Positions 18,906 through 27,861 of a DNA stretch of 64,000 bases are shown piece after piece; positions within the stretch are counted from its first letter, which is position 1, and every line of letters begins with the position of its first letter. The notes below the pieces were generated by a model, which was not told where the DNA came from, ran no database searches, and was given only the letters and a program-made list of their open reading frames with translations. The stretch comes from Lachnospiraceae bacterium (GTDB lineage: Bacteria > Bacillota > Clostridia > Lachnospirales > Lachnospiraceae): contig JAFZNE010000092.1 in assembly GCA_017553035.1 (NCBI GenBank), forward strand, positions 52,460-116,459, in the 5' to 3' direction. The position numbers and the translations under genes are program-made.

Positions 18906-19591
18906 ACCTCAAATTTATATCCCACACCCCAGACCGTCTTGATGCTCCAGCCTTCATGTTCTTCAACATCGAGTTTGGCTCTCAGACGTTTGATGTGTGA
19001 ATCAACCGTCCTGTTCCCGCCGAAATAATCATAACCCCAGAGGCTGTCAAGCAGATTGTCTCTCGAGAAGACCTTGTTGGGATTATTGGCAAGGGTCCAC
19101 ATCGTCTCGACTTCCTTCTTGGTCAGGTTGATAGGTTTATTGTTGATATATACCGCATATTCGGTAAGATTGATCACAAGGTTACCTACACTGATCTTGT
19201 CCTCGCCGCCTTCCGCAGGTCTTTCGGTTTTGGCGGTACGACGAAGGACCGCTCTTACACGAGCCATTACTTCACTGGGACTGAAAGGCTTGACAATATA
19301 ATCATCCGCACCGATATCCAGGCCCATGATACGTTCGAAGTCCTCGCCCCTGGCCGTGATCAGGATCACGGGTATGTCTGATTTCGCCCTGATGCGGCGG
19401 CAGACTTCATATCCGTCTATCTTCGGCATCATTACGTCGAGCAGCACGCATACGGGTGTAAACTCATCGAATTTCTCGATCGCAGCTTCCCCGTCTCCCG
19501 CGATAATAGGCTCATAGCCCTCCTTGACAACATAATTGGCAAGAATATCCGTAATATCCGAATTGTCATCCGCAATCAAAATATAATTCAT
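18902..19591 (-). CDS. OmpR/PhoB-family response regulator
   Basis: This 229-residue protein has an N-terminal receiver (ADDN at 8-11, phospho-acceptor in LLDVMMP near D52, and K in VKPF near residue 101). A C-terminal winged-helix DNA-binding domain ends in the standard NRTVDSHIKRLRAKL and TVWGVGYKF signatures. The partner kinase gene overlaps its stop codon by the ATGA arrangement, so this is a classical two-component operon. Target genes are not evident; no nearby direct repeats stand out as binding sites. Confidence 0.93.
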   Translation of the reverse strand: MNYILIADDNSDITDILANYVVKEGYEPIIAGDGEAAIEKFDEFTPVCVLLDVMMPKIDGYEVCRRIRAKSDIPVILITARGEDFERIMGLDIGADDYIVKPFSPSEVMARVRAVLRRTAKTERPAEGGEDKISVGNLVINLTEYAVYINNKPINLTKKEVETMWTLANNPNKVFSRDNLLDSLWGYDYFGGNRTVDSHIKRLRAKLDVEEHEGWSIKTVWGVGYKFEV

Positions 19592-19622
19592 AGAGGCTCT
19601 CCTTCTCAGATTTTAAAAAAAT

Positions 19623-19646
19623 GCCCTGAATCGTAAAATTCAGGGC
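19623..19646 (-). terminator. Terminator after the Ig-like protein gene
   Basis: The perfect 8-base arms GCCCTGAA and TTCAGGGC enclose an 8-base loop and are followed on the minus strand by ATTTTTTT. It ends the 19666-20463 gene just before the two-component operon. Confidence 0.85.
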
Positions 19647-19665
19647 AAATGCATAGACACATCAA

Positions 19666-20463
19666 TTATTCGTTTACTGCAGTGTTATTCTCCGTAACCT
19701 GGTCGACCGCCTTCGTCTCGGTATTATCGTTTACGGCTGATGAAGGATCCCCGTTAGAACTATCTTCATCCGTGTTGCTTTCATCCGGATCCTGCTGTTC
19801 ATCTTCCGTTTCATCCCCGTTCTCGGCGAGAATTTCTTCAACGCTCATACCGCTGCGATATTTCTCGTAGTCTTCCTCATTAAGGACCGTAACATTGCAC
19901 ACCGCATACTGCTGGTTCTCCAGAAGCGCATAAACCTGCGTACTTCCGGCAGCAACGGCGCGAATACGTCCTACCGATGAAACCTTGGCAATCTCGGGAT
20001 CCTTTGAATAAAACATCGGTGATTCCACCGTGTTCATAGGATAAACAACTGTGGTAAGCAGCTGTTTCTTGCCCTCCTTAAGCACAAGGTTCGCCTTCGT
20101 CAGCTTGATGCTGACCGCAGCGGGTCCTATAGTTACATTACATTGCAGAGCCGCAATGGCTGCGCCTTCTTCAATAACAGTCGCCGTGATAACGGTTTCA
20201 CCGAAACTCAGGCCGGTTACCTTGCCGGTCCTCGAAACCATGGCAACTGCGGAATTGCCCGAACGATATATAACACTTTGCTCCGGACCGAGGTTATAAA
20301 CCTTCAGTCTGTATGAACCGTCCTTTATGATGCTGACATCACTGACATTCAATTTGAAATCATTTTCTGCTGCACTGGCATTAACGTTTCCGCTCAGTAA
20401 TATAATACACAACCCGAAGAACAGTATAAAGCCCGCGTAGCGAAAAAAAGACATCTTCGTCAT
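19666..20463 (-). CDS. Secreted protein with two bacterial Ig-like (BIG2) repeats
   Basis: This 265-residue protein begins with a hydrophobic signal segment (AGFILFFGLCIILLSG) with an Ala-rich end, so it is probably exported. Two BIG2-type repeats follow. Each has the pattern of a strand, then SGNSAVAMVSRTGKVTGLS-like or SKDPEIAKVSSVGRIRAVA-like text, then a GxTxVxA strand. The last ~60 residues are very acidic and rich in Glu, Asp, Asn and Ser. I chose the start at 20463 because GGGAGG lies 9 bases upstream; two upstream in-frame ATGs fit less well. There is no sortase motif or lipobox. A cell-surface or cell-wall role is inferred from the domain type only. Confidence 0.8.
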   Translation of the reverse strand: MTKMSFFRYAGFILFFGLCIILLSGNVNASAAENDFKLNVSDVSIIKDGSYRLKVYNLGPEQSVIYRSGNSAVAMVSRTGKVTGLSFGETVITATVIEEGAAIAALQCNVTIGPAAVSIKLTKANLVLKEGKKQLLTTVVYPMNTVESPMFYSKDPEIAKVSSVGRIRAVAAGSTQVYALLENQQYAVCNVTVLNEEDYEKYRSGMSVEEILAENGDETEDEQQDPDESNTDEDSSNGDPSSAVNDNTETKAVDQVTENNTAVNE

Positions 20464-20629
20464 GGCATCCATCCTCCCGGTAATATAGGGCAAATCAGTT
20501 CCGGACCATGAAGATCCGGATCAGAACTTGTCCTTAACAAATAATGCGTCACATCCGACTGAATATTACCGCTTGAGTTTGTCACAATCGTGTCAGAATG
20601 CGTTTATTTCTATGGCATTTCTGCCGTTT

Positions 20630-21010
20630 TTATTTATCTTTTGATTCGCTCTGCTCGATATTCTGGGGAGCCTTCTCAACTTCAACAACCGCAGTCTTCT
20701 TCATGGGAATACGGCAGTTCTTGTTATTACCGAACTCTACGACAACAACTTCATCCATAACGTCAATGATAACACCGTAGAATCCGCCGGTCGTCAATAC
20801 GCTGTCACCGACCTCAAGTGACGAGATCAGGGCATCCATCTGCTTCTGCTGTTTCTTCTGCGGACGGATAGCCATAAAGTAGAACAGAGCTCCGATAACG
20901 GCAATATAGATCACAAGCGTGATAATGGGCGATCCCATTCCGCCCGAGCTTGCAGAACCGTCAGCTGCGGTGCTGGCATTCTGGGTAACACACAAAAATG
21001 AATACAACAT
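20630..21010 (-). CDS. yajC: Preprotein translocase accessory subunit YajC
   Basis: This 126-residue protein has one membrane helix (IITLVIYIAVIGALFYFMAI) followed directly by the basic RPQKKQQKQ segment and the SLEVGDSVLTTGGFYGVI motif, which together define YajC. YajC associates with SecDF at the protein export channel. The start at 21010 is chosen because GGGAGG lies 9 bases upstream. It follows tgt by 26 bases; the tgt-yajC order is a conserved one. Confidence 0.95.
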   Translation of the reverse strand: MLYSFLCVTQNASTAADGSASSGGMGSPIITLVIYIAVIGALFYFMAIRPQKKQQKQMDALISSLEVGDSVLTTGGFYGVIIDVMDEVVVVEFGNNKNCRIPMKKTAVVEVEKAPQNIEQSESKDK

Positions 21011-21036
21011 ATTACTTATCCTCCCGTAAAAAATGT

Positions 21037-22173
21037 TCATTGATCCTCACCGGCTTCAAAACCGGCAAGTTTATTCTTTTTGAATTCGCTGTATCTGTGT
21101 TCCTCTATAGCCTGTCTGATCTCTTCCATCAAATGGTTGTAGAAATACAGATTATGAAGGACCATAAGTCTTAGTCCGAGCATTTCACCTGCTTTGAGCA
21201 GATGTCTGACGTATGCTCTCGAAAAATTGCGGCAGGTCGGGCAGTCACAGCCTTCTTCTATCGGCCTGTCATCGGTTTCGAATCTGGCATTCAGAAGATT
21301 GATCTTGCCGAATTTCGTATAAGCATGACCGTGTCTTCCGTTTCTTGTCGGGTAAACACAATCAAAGAAATCAACTCCGCGCTCAACCGCTTCAAGGATA
21401 TTGGCAGGTGTCCCGACGCCCATCAGATAGACGGGCTTCTCAAGCGGCAGATGCGGTGTGACAGCCTCTATTATCCTGTACATATCCGCATGGGATTCCC
21501 CGACTGCCAGGCCTCCGATAGCATAACCCGGAAGATCGAGTTCCGAAATCCTCTTGGCATGTTCTATACGTATATCTTCAAATATTCCGCCCTGGTTGAT
21601 CCCGAACAGCATCTGATCTTTGTTGACCGTATCATCACGTTCGTTGAGCTCTTTCAGTTTATCCCTGCATCTTACCAGCCAGCGGTAAGTCCGGTCGACA
21701 GACGGCTGTATATACTCTCTCGCAGCAACGCTCGAAGGGCATTCGTCAAACGCCATGGCTATTGTCGACCCCAGATTCGACTGGATCTGAATGCTCTCCT
21801 CGGGACCCATGAAAATGAGTCTTCCGTCGACATGCGAGTGAAAAGTTACTCCCTCTTCTTTGATCTTGCGCAGTCCCGCCAGTGAAAACACCTGAAATCC
21901 GCCTGAGTCGGTAAGTATGGGCCTGTCCCAGTTCATGAACTTATGCAGGCCGCCCATTTTCTTGACGATCTCATCGCCGGGCCTTACATGGAGATGATAT
22001 GTGTTGCAAAGCTCCACCTGGGTCCCGATGCCTTTAAGATCGGGGGAAGAAACAGCTCCCTTGATCGCTGCGACCGTACCCACATTCATAAATACCGGTG
22101 TCTGTATGACGCCATGAACGGTATGGAACTCGGCGCGTTTGGCATTGCCGTCTCTGGTCAGTAATCTGTACAT
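21037..22173 (-). CDS. tgt: tRNA-guanine transglycosylase
   Basis: This 378-residue TIM-barrel enzyme exchanges the wobble guanine of GUN-anticodon tRNAs for a queuosine precursor. The catalytic segments DSGGFQVFSL and GGLAVGES are present. The C-terminal zinc site appears as CDCPTC followed by a Cys/His pair ending in LMVLHNLYFY. Full length for the family. It is followed closely by yajC and preceded by a tRNA-Trp gene with its own terminator. Confidence 0.96.
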   Translation of the reverse strand: MYRLLTRDGNAKRAEFHTVHGVIQTPVFMNVGTVAAIKGAVSSPDLKGIGTQVELCNTYHLHVRPGDEIVKKMGGLHKFMNWDRPILTDSGGFQVFSLAGLRKIKEEGVTFHSHVDGRLIFMGPEESIQIQSNLGSTIAMAFDECPSSVAAREYIQPSVDRTYRWLVRCRDKLKELNERDDTVNKDQMLFGINQGGIFEDIRIEHAKRISELDLPGYAIGGLAVGESHADMYRIIEAVTPHLPLEKPVYLMGVGTPANILEAVERGVDFFDCVYPTRNGRHGHAYTKFGKINLLNARFETDDRPIEEGCDCPTCRNFSRAYVRHLLKAGEMLGLRLMVLHNLYFYNHLMEEIRQAIEEHRYSEFKKNKLAGFEAGEDQ

Positions 22174-22234
22174 TAAATCTCCTTATATCTCGTAAACACA
22201 GCACGCTCGATCCGGCTCGTCCGATAATGAAAAA

Positions 22235-22269
22235 GGGAGCCATTCCGCAGTAAGTGCGAAATGCTCCCT
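22235..22269 (-). terminator. Terminator after tRNA-Trp
   Basis: The arms GGGAGCCATTCCGCA and TGCGAAATGCTCCC pair with minor mismatches around TTAC-like loop bases. On the minus strand the stem is followed by TTTTTC. It lies 5 bases past the tRNA 3' end. Confidence 0.85.
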
Positions 22270-22273
22270 TAAA

Positions 22274-22346
22274 CAGGGGCAGTAGGATTCGAACCCACGA
22301 CCTGCGGTTTTGGAGACCGATATTCTACCAGCTGAACTATACCCCT
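22274..22346 (-). tRNA. tRNA-Trp (anticodon CCA)
   Basis: The minus-strand sequence folds into a complete cloverleaf of 73 bases. The acceptor arm is AGGGGTA with TGCCCCT plus discriminator G. The anticodon loop CTCCAAA gives anticodon CCA for UGG codons. The T arm reads GTGGGTTCGAATCCTAC. The CCA tail is not encoded. A possible upstream promoter (TTGCGC, 18 bases, TATACA) is weak by consensus. Confidence 0.95.
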
Positions 22347-22436
22347 AAATTGTATAACTGTCGACACGTCAACTGCGCAAATCCAGCGCACTTCAATATA
22401 CTACAACACCAATCGTGAAAAGTCAATATATTTTTT

Positions 22437-22465
22437 TTGCACTATCTTTTCTTTTGTGATATCAT
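22437..22465 (+). promoter_or_regulatory. Promoter of the two-domain AAA+ gene
   Basis: TTGCAC at 22437-22442 and TATCAT at 22460-22465 are separated by 17 bases and lie 37 bases before the chosen start codon. Confidence 0.65.
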
Positions 22466-22501
22466 ATATAGTGCATTTTGAAATACACACGGAGGTCCGG
22501 T

Positions 22502-24628
22502 ATGAAAGATAATATTGATGATTCCCTGAACGAACTGCTCGGAAATCGCAGAAGCTTCTATTCGCCCGAAGAGATCGATGCCGCCAAGAAACAGCAGAAG
22601 AAAAAGGGCGGTACCCTCATGGACAACCTGATGGATGTTACGGGCAGAAGTATGCCGAATATGAACGATGTCATCCAGAACAGTAACGATATCCGTAAAA
22701 TGTGTGAAGAAGTCGGCATAGAACTTGATGCGGCGATCGCGAAGAACAGCGCTCAGCTCTCCAAAGATATAACCGAAATGACAAGGAATCTCGAAGCCGA
22801 TTACGGAGTAACCTCCGATAATGCCCATGAAGTGGCTGTAAAGGCTCATGATCACCTTGCGGCAAATAAGCCTGTCCCGAAGGTCGATCTCGAAAGCTTC
22901 AACGGTCTTACCGACGAGCTGAAAGGCGTAGTCTACGGACAGGATGCATTTCTGAACAAGCTGATGATCTCCTTCAAAAGGCCTTTTGTAATGCCTGTCG
23001 GCGAAGGAATGCCCCGCAACTGTATTTATGTTACGGGAGCTCCGTATACCGGACGTCATTTCGCCCTGAACAAGCTCGCTGCGGCTCTGGAAAAACGTTC
23101 GGTGCTCAGGAACGGCAATGTAAGGTATGTTGATCTTTCTCTCTATCCGACCGCAGGTGAGGAGAAGCTCTTCCTTCAGGATCTTTATTCGGCTTTATGC
23201 AGCAGTGCCGATGTCATTGCTTTCGAAAATTATAAAGAATGCCACGCTTCATTTCTTTCGTCCCTGACCGAGCTGGTTGTCAGCGGCAAATGTAACTTAA
23301 GCGCACGCTATATCGAACAGAACGGACAGCTTATCAATGTGTCGAATGCTCTTGCTTCCGATGCCGTCAGTACATTAAGTGCCCGCGGCAAATATATCAT
23401 TTTCATCCATACCGACCCGGTATCTAAACTGGCCGGTGTGCTCGGAGCGCCTTTTATCGATGCACTCAAAGGCGATATCTGTGAAACCGCCCCTTTGGAT
23501 AAAGATTCTCTCGAGAAGATCTCGAAGCGCGAGCTCGATTCACTTACCGAGAAGACTGCAAAACAGCTCCGGTTCAAACTGACCGTGGATGATGGTTTTA
23601 TTGCCTACACTCTCACCAAATCGGAAAAAAATGCCGGCCTTAAAGGTATACTGGATTTTTATTCCGATCTTTATACGGCACTGGCCCAGCTCCGTCTCGA
23701 AAGAGAACTTGCCAACGACACCGAGATCAGCCTGCAGCCCGAAGGCGGGCTTGTATATGCCGTTTACGGTGAAGAACGGGTTGATACGTCAAGCCTGCTG
23801 CCGGGAGGATATTCAGGAGAGATCGAAGCGATCAAGGCAGAGATGGACAATATCGTCGGCCTTACCAAGATCAAAGAATATGTCTTCAGTCTCGAGGAAT
23901 ATTACCGTGTACAGAAACGCCGCCGCGAAGAAGGCCTGAAAGCAGGAGAGGTCAGCAAGCACATGATCTTCACCGGAAGCCCCGGAACCGGCAAGACTAC
24001 GATCGCACGTATCATAAGCAAATATCTCAAGGCTATCGGTGTTTTGTCCGGCGGACAGCTTGTCGAGGTCTCACGTGCCGATCTGGTCGGCCGTTATGTA
24101 GGCCACACGGCTCCTCTTACCAACCAGGTGATCCAGTCAGCCATAGGCGGTGTGCTCTTCATCGACGAAGCATACAGCCTCTATCGCGGACGGGATGACA
24201 GTTTCGGACTTGAAGCGATCGACACTCTGGTAAAAGGTATTGAAGACAACAGAGATAACCTTATCGTGATCCTGGCCGGATATTCCAAGGAAATGGCGGA
24301 ATTCTTAACTTCCAACTCCGGACTCAAGAGCCGTTTCCCGAATGTCATCAATTTCCCTGACTATACCGGCGAAGAACTTCTGGCGATCGCAAAGATTAAC
24401 GCCAAATCCAGAGGTTATCAGATCGATGAAGGAGCGGATCCCGCATTGCTTTCATATTTCAATGCCGTTCAGGCATTGCGTGCCGCAGACGCCGGCAACG
24501 GACGTCTGGCACGTAACAAGATCGAGGAAGCGATCCTCAACCAGTCAAGACGTCTTGTGGCAGAGCCCAACGGTGACCTGAGCCTCTTATTATCACAGGA
24601 TTTTGATCTTAACGATATCGGAGGGTGA
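22502..24628 (+). CDS. Two-domain AAA+ ATPase, CbbX/SpoVK-like
   Basis: This 708-residue cytosolic protein starts at 22502 behind GGAGG. After a helical N-terminus, the first AAA+-like domain (about 140-370) has a degenerate Walker A: GAPYTGRH at 179-186 lacks the usual Lys-Thr/Ser. The second domain (about 430-700) is a full CbbX/SpoVK-type AAA+ with Walker A GSPGTGKTT near 492-500, Walker B GVLFIDEAYSL and the arginine-finger region (GLKSRFPN). This pairing suggests a remodelling ATPase in which only the second ring hydrolyses ATP. It is a lone plus-strand gene with its own promoter and terminator. Substrates are unknown. Confidence 0.85.
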   Translation: MKDNIDDSLNELLGNRRSFYSPEEIDAAKKQQKKKGGTLMDNLMDVTGRSMPNMNDVIQNSNDIRKMCEEVGIELDAAIAKNSAQLSKDITEMTRNLEADYGVTSDNAHEVAVKAHDHLAANKPVPKVDLESFNGLTDELKGVVYGQDAFLNKLMISFKRPFVMPVGEGMPRNCIYVTGAPYTGRHFALNKLAAALEKRSVLRNGNVRYVDLSLYPTAGEEKLFLQDLYSALCSSADVIAFENYKECHASFLSSLTELVVSGKCNLSARYIEQNGQLINVSNALASDAVSTLSARGKYIIFIHTDPVSKLAGVLGAPFIDALKGDICETAPLDKDSLEKISKRELDSLTEKTAKQLRFKLTVDDGFIAYTLTKSEKNAGLKGILDFYSDLYTALAQLRLERELANDTEISLQPEGGLVYAVYGEERVDTSSLLPGGYSGEIEAIKAEMDNIVGLTKIKEYVFSLEEYYRVQKRRREEGLKAGEVSKHMIFTGSPGTGKTTIARIISKYLKAIGVLSGGQLVEVSRADLVGRYVGHTAPLTNQVIQSAIGGVLFIDEAYSLYRGRDDSFGLEAIDTLVKGIEDNRDNLIVILAGYSKEMAEFLTSNSGLKSRFPNVINFPDYTGEELLAIAKINAKSRGYQIDEGADPALLSYFNAVQALRAADAGNGRLARNKIEEAILNQSRRLVAEPNGDLSLLLSQDFDLNDIGG

Positions 24629-24695
24629 GTCCCGGTAAAACGGTTCCTTAGATCGATCAGCAGCACATATTTATTACTTTTAATACAAAAAATAC

Positions 24696-24725
24696 TACGA
24701 CCGGCGCTTTAAAGCGCCGGCCGTA
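24696..24725. terminator. Bidirectional terminator
   Basis: A perfect 20-base palindrome (24701-24720, CCGGCGCTTTAAAGCGCCGG) extended by TACG/CGTA arms is followed on the plus strand by ATTTTTTAT and on the minus strand by a short A/T stretch with TTTTTT. It serves the convergent AAA+ gene and the secreted-protein gene. Confidence 0.9.
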
Positions 24726-24775
24726 ATTTTTTATGTTTCTTATAAGCTGTGTTCGTTCAATCTGTACAGCATGAT

Positions 24776-27697
24776 TTATTTGATGTAGATCAGCGTGCTG
24801 CCCTGGTTGGGATCAAGATCCACCTTCTTCGTGAACGATCCGTAAACAGAATTTACAAAAGCAAATGTAACGCTTCTTACAGTAGTGCTGCCTGATGTAG
24901 ATTCGATCACTTCTGCATCAATAATGCATGAAGCGGGAATAAGCTCACCGTTCCAGTAGAACTCAAAGAATTTCGGAAGCTTGTCAGCCCATGAACCTGA
25001 AACCGTCACAGTATCCGCAATCTTCTTAAACTTGAAGTCGGGCTCGGGGCAGGTTACCTTGATCACAGTCTGCGAGCCGATCGGCTGAATCGTAGATGAT
25101 GTATCGCCGGCAGTGATCGAATAGAACTGGATCATATAATTTCCTTCTTTAAGCTGCGAACCTGTGGCTACAGGGATCAGGGCAATATTGTCAGTGCTGA
25201 GCTGGATATTCGAGCTGTTTGTTGTTATAAACTCATGTCCGGTTCCCGAAAACGTTGTGTACTGAAGCGTGTAGAATATCGCTGTAGTACCCGAAGCGAT
25301 GCCAAGCTCCGATGCGGTAGTCTTGGAAGTAGGAACTGCAGAAAGAGCCTTGCCTGCTACTTCTTTGACAAAGTATCCGTCCTTCGAGGTGTACTTAACA
25401 TAAACATAAGTTGTATCATCATCCTGTGTGCCGATGGAAAGTGATGAATTCAGGTTTCTCGAACCTTCTACAAACGGTGCCTTTACATACGCAGCTTCTT
25501 CAGCAGGATCGTAAGCAACATTCTTTACTCCGAAGTTTACGGTCTTGGTCAATGCTGCATTGTCTGTAGCGGTGATCTTGAGCGAGATAACATTACCGGT
25601 TCCGGTAATCGATACATCGGTTCCCTTGATCACAAGAGTACCATTGGTGAACGATCCGAGCGCAACGGTTCCGGTCTTGGTATCGATCACTTCAGCCTTG
25701 AGCGAAGGATTTGAAACGGTGTTGCCGTATTGGTCCTTTACAGTTGCCCTGATGATAACATGATCATCGGCGCCCGCGTTAACATTCAGCTGAGACTGGC
25801 TGAGGCTGATATCAAGAGTTCCTGACTTCTTTGCGGCATATACGGTGATATTCGGTACGGTAGCCACTACTGTGCCCGAAGAATCCTTGAGGAGAATGCC
25901 CGTTGTACCTTCACGTATTGCAGCAAGTGTCCAGCCGCCTGAAGTTGCGGTACCGGTAACCATAAAGATGTTCTCATCGGCTGCTGTAGGAGTATAGCCC
26001 AGTTCGACAAGGGTCTTGTAGCTTCCGCCAACAGAGATCAGTGCCTCAAAAACATTGTTGGTGCTGTCTCCGATATAAAGTGCTTTATTAGCATTGTTCT
26101 TCTCGGTTGCCTTGAAATATAATCCGTCATCATTGGTTATGGTGTAAAGGATCTCGCCCATAGCAGGGTTCCTGCCTACTACACTTGCATTGATGGTAAG
26201 AGTTACTGGATTCCAGTTGGAGTCAAGTGACTTAACGAGTTTGATCTCAAGTGCCAGAGCGCCTTCCTTGGAGAAGTTGACAGTGTCACCGTATACCGTA
26301 ACATTGTAATTGTCGGTATTCTTCTGGGTAATAATGAGAGCTCCCTTTGAAGGTGAATCAAAATTCATAGGTGAAAGAGCCACATCATTGGAATCACTTG
26401 TATCATACCTCTTGATCTCGTCGGTAATATCTACATCGTTCTTATCGTAGAACTTGAATTCCAGAGTCTTGTCTTCGCCAACAGTTGCCATGGTTGTAAC
26501 AAGTTCGAATCTGGCTACATCCTCCACATATCCGGATGCGGTAACGAAGCTTGCGGTATCACCGTTATCTCCGCCGACTCTTACAAAGAGTGTCTTGTTG
26601 CCGGCAAGGCTCGAATACATGGTAACGGTAGCAGCGCCTTCCGCGTAATCAACACTCTTGATGCTGCTTGAGTTGTAAGGGATTTCAACTCCGTTCAATT
26701 CCTGGGTAAAGAGCTTGATATCGGAAGCCTTGATCCCGCTCTTGATGCAGTCGCCCTCAAGAACAAAGACTGTGGTCGACTTCTGTGTAATCTTCAGCTT
26801 CTTGGGCTCGGGTGTAGGCTCGGGAGTAGGTGTTGCGGTAGGTGTAGGAGTAGGTGTGTCGGTCGGAGCCGTTGTGGGAGCCTGGGTAGGCGTTGCTGCT
26901 TCACCGATCGAAAGGCTCTTGCCTGCTGCAACCGACTTCTTGGTACCGTTATCAGTTACAGTGATCTTCTTCTTGCTGTCATTTACTACGCTTACATTCA
27001 GATCCGCTGCCTTGGTAGTAACAGAAGATCCCTCAGCACCTTCCTGCAGTGTAACATCGGCATCTGCATAAAGAGTGATCTTTATCGGAGATTCTGATTT
27101 GATCGTGGTGTCTTCAGCGGCCTTCTTGGTGATAACCGATGTCTTGGTATCGGGAGTTCCGCTGATCTTGACGGTACTGTCTGCTTTATAAACATAAAGC
27201 TTCTTGATCGTACCGTTGTTCACAAGATTGAGAGTGGTCTTGGCAGAGCTGAGCTTGAAGGTAGTAATCTTGCCCTGAACATTGACACTGTTGTTTCCAC
27301 CCTTCTTTGCAAGTGCGAGTGTCTTAACTTCAGCGCCTTTGGCCACATTGACCGTTGTTTTCTTATTGGCAACCTTGATGGTGTTACCGATCGCTTTTTC
27401 GGTGAATACGGATGCATCATCGATCACGATCTTCTTAAATACCGCACTGTTTTCAACAGTGGCATTGGCTGCCTTAACATAAAGCTCGATCTTGGTATAC
27501 TTGCCGTCACCGATCTTAAATGATATCTTATCACTTGTCTTGATCGTGATCTTAGTATACTTGCCGCTGGTAAGCGCGCTGTTCAGCGAGCTCTGCGTCT
27601 TTACGGTTATCGACTTGCTTGCCGCAGCGGCGGGAATACTGCCGAAAACGAGCACGAAAGCCAGAACAACCGCAAGTAACCTGGTAAATCTTTTCAT
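24776..27697 (-). CDS. Large secreted surface-type protein with Pro-Thr linker
   Basis: This 973-residue protein has a clear signal peptide (hydrophobic residues 8-20, AAAAS cleavage area). Residues ~30-250 are a regular beta-rich region with many short Ile/Val/Lys strands (KITIKTSDKISFKIG, TTLNLVNNGTIKKLYVYKAD), suggestive of a beta-solenoid. A Thr-Pro linker of about 30 residues (near 268-297) separates it from a C-terminal ~670-residue part that looks like several immunoglobulin-like modules. There is no LPXTG motif, transmembrane tail or S-layer homology repeat, so anchoring is not explained. A surface, adhesion or matrix role is an inference. It is a single gene with its own promoter. 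Confidence 0.75.
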   Translation of the reverse strand: MKRFTRLLAVVLAFVLVFGSIPAAAASKSITVKTQSSLNSALTSGKYTKITIKTSDKISFKIGDGKYTKIELYVKAANATVENSAVFKKIVIDDASVFTEKAIGNTIKVANKKTTVNVAKGAEVKTLALAKKGGNNSVNVQGKITTFKLSSAKTTLNLVNNGTIKKLYVYKADSTVKISGTPDTKTSVITKKAAEDTTIKSESPIKITLYADADVTLQEGAEGSSVTTKAADLNVSVVNDSKKKITVTDNGTKKSVAAGKSLSIGEAATPTQAPTTAPTDTPTPTPTATPTPEPTPEPKKLKITQKSTTVFVLEGDCIKSGIKASDIKLFTQELNGVEIPYNSSSIKSVDYAEGAATVTMYSSLAGNKTLFVRVGGDNGDTASFVTASGYVEDVARFELVTTMATVGEDKTLEFKFYDKNDVDITDEIKRYDTSDSNDVALSPMNFDSPSKGALIITQKNTDNYNVTVYGDTVNFSKEGALALEIKLVKSLDSNWNPVTLTINASVVGRNPAMGEILYTITNDDGLYFKATEKNNANKALYIGDSTNNVFEALISVGGSYKTLVELGYTPTAADENIFMVTGTATSGGWTLAAIREGTTGILLKDSSGTVVATVPNITVYAAKKSGTLDISLSQSQLNVNAGADDHVIIRATVKDQYGNTVSNPSLKAEVIDTKTGTVALGSFTNGTLVIKGTDVSITGTGNVISLKITATDNAALTKTVNFGVKNVAYDPAEEAAYVKAPFVEGSRNLNSSLSIGTQDDDTTYVYVKYTSKDGYFVKEVAGKALSAVPTSKTTASELGIASGTTAIFYTLQYTTFSGTGHEFITTNSSNIQLSTDNIALIPVATGSQLKEGNYMIQFYSITAGDTSSTIQPIGSQTVIKVTCPEPDFKFKKIADTVTVSGSWADKLPKFFEFYWNGELIPASCIIDAEVIESTSGSTTVRSVTFAFVNSVYGSFTKKVDLDPNQGSTLIYIK

Positions 27698-27777
27698 ACT
27701 TGTCCTCCTTGATTATTGGCTGCGGTATCATTTGCTGTTTCCCCTTACGACTGACATCGCAGCATCTTATGTAAATA

Positions 27778-27806
27778 ATTATAACCTATTCAGTTTGTCT
27801 GTACAA
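27778..27806 (-). promoter_or_regulatory. Promoter of the large secreted protein
   Basis: On the minus strand, TTGTAC (complement of 27801-27806) and a perfect TATAAT (complement of 27778-27783) are 17 bases apart. They imply a leader of about 75 bases. Confidence 0.7.
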
Positions 27807-27861
27807 TGACAAATTAAGGTCAATTCTATGACATTTGGCCCGGCTTTTTTCCAAACCGGTG

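Noticed and set aside
26715-27071. Open frame on the plus strand rich in Gly-Val repeats
   Set aside because: It is the shadow of the Thr-Pro linker codons of the minus-strand secreted protein gene; it has no ribosome binding site.
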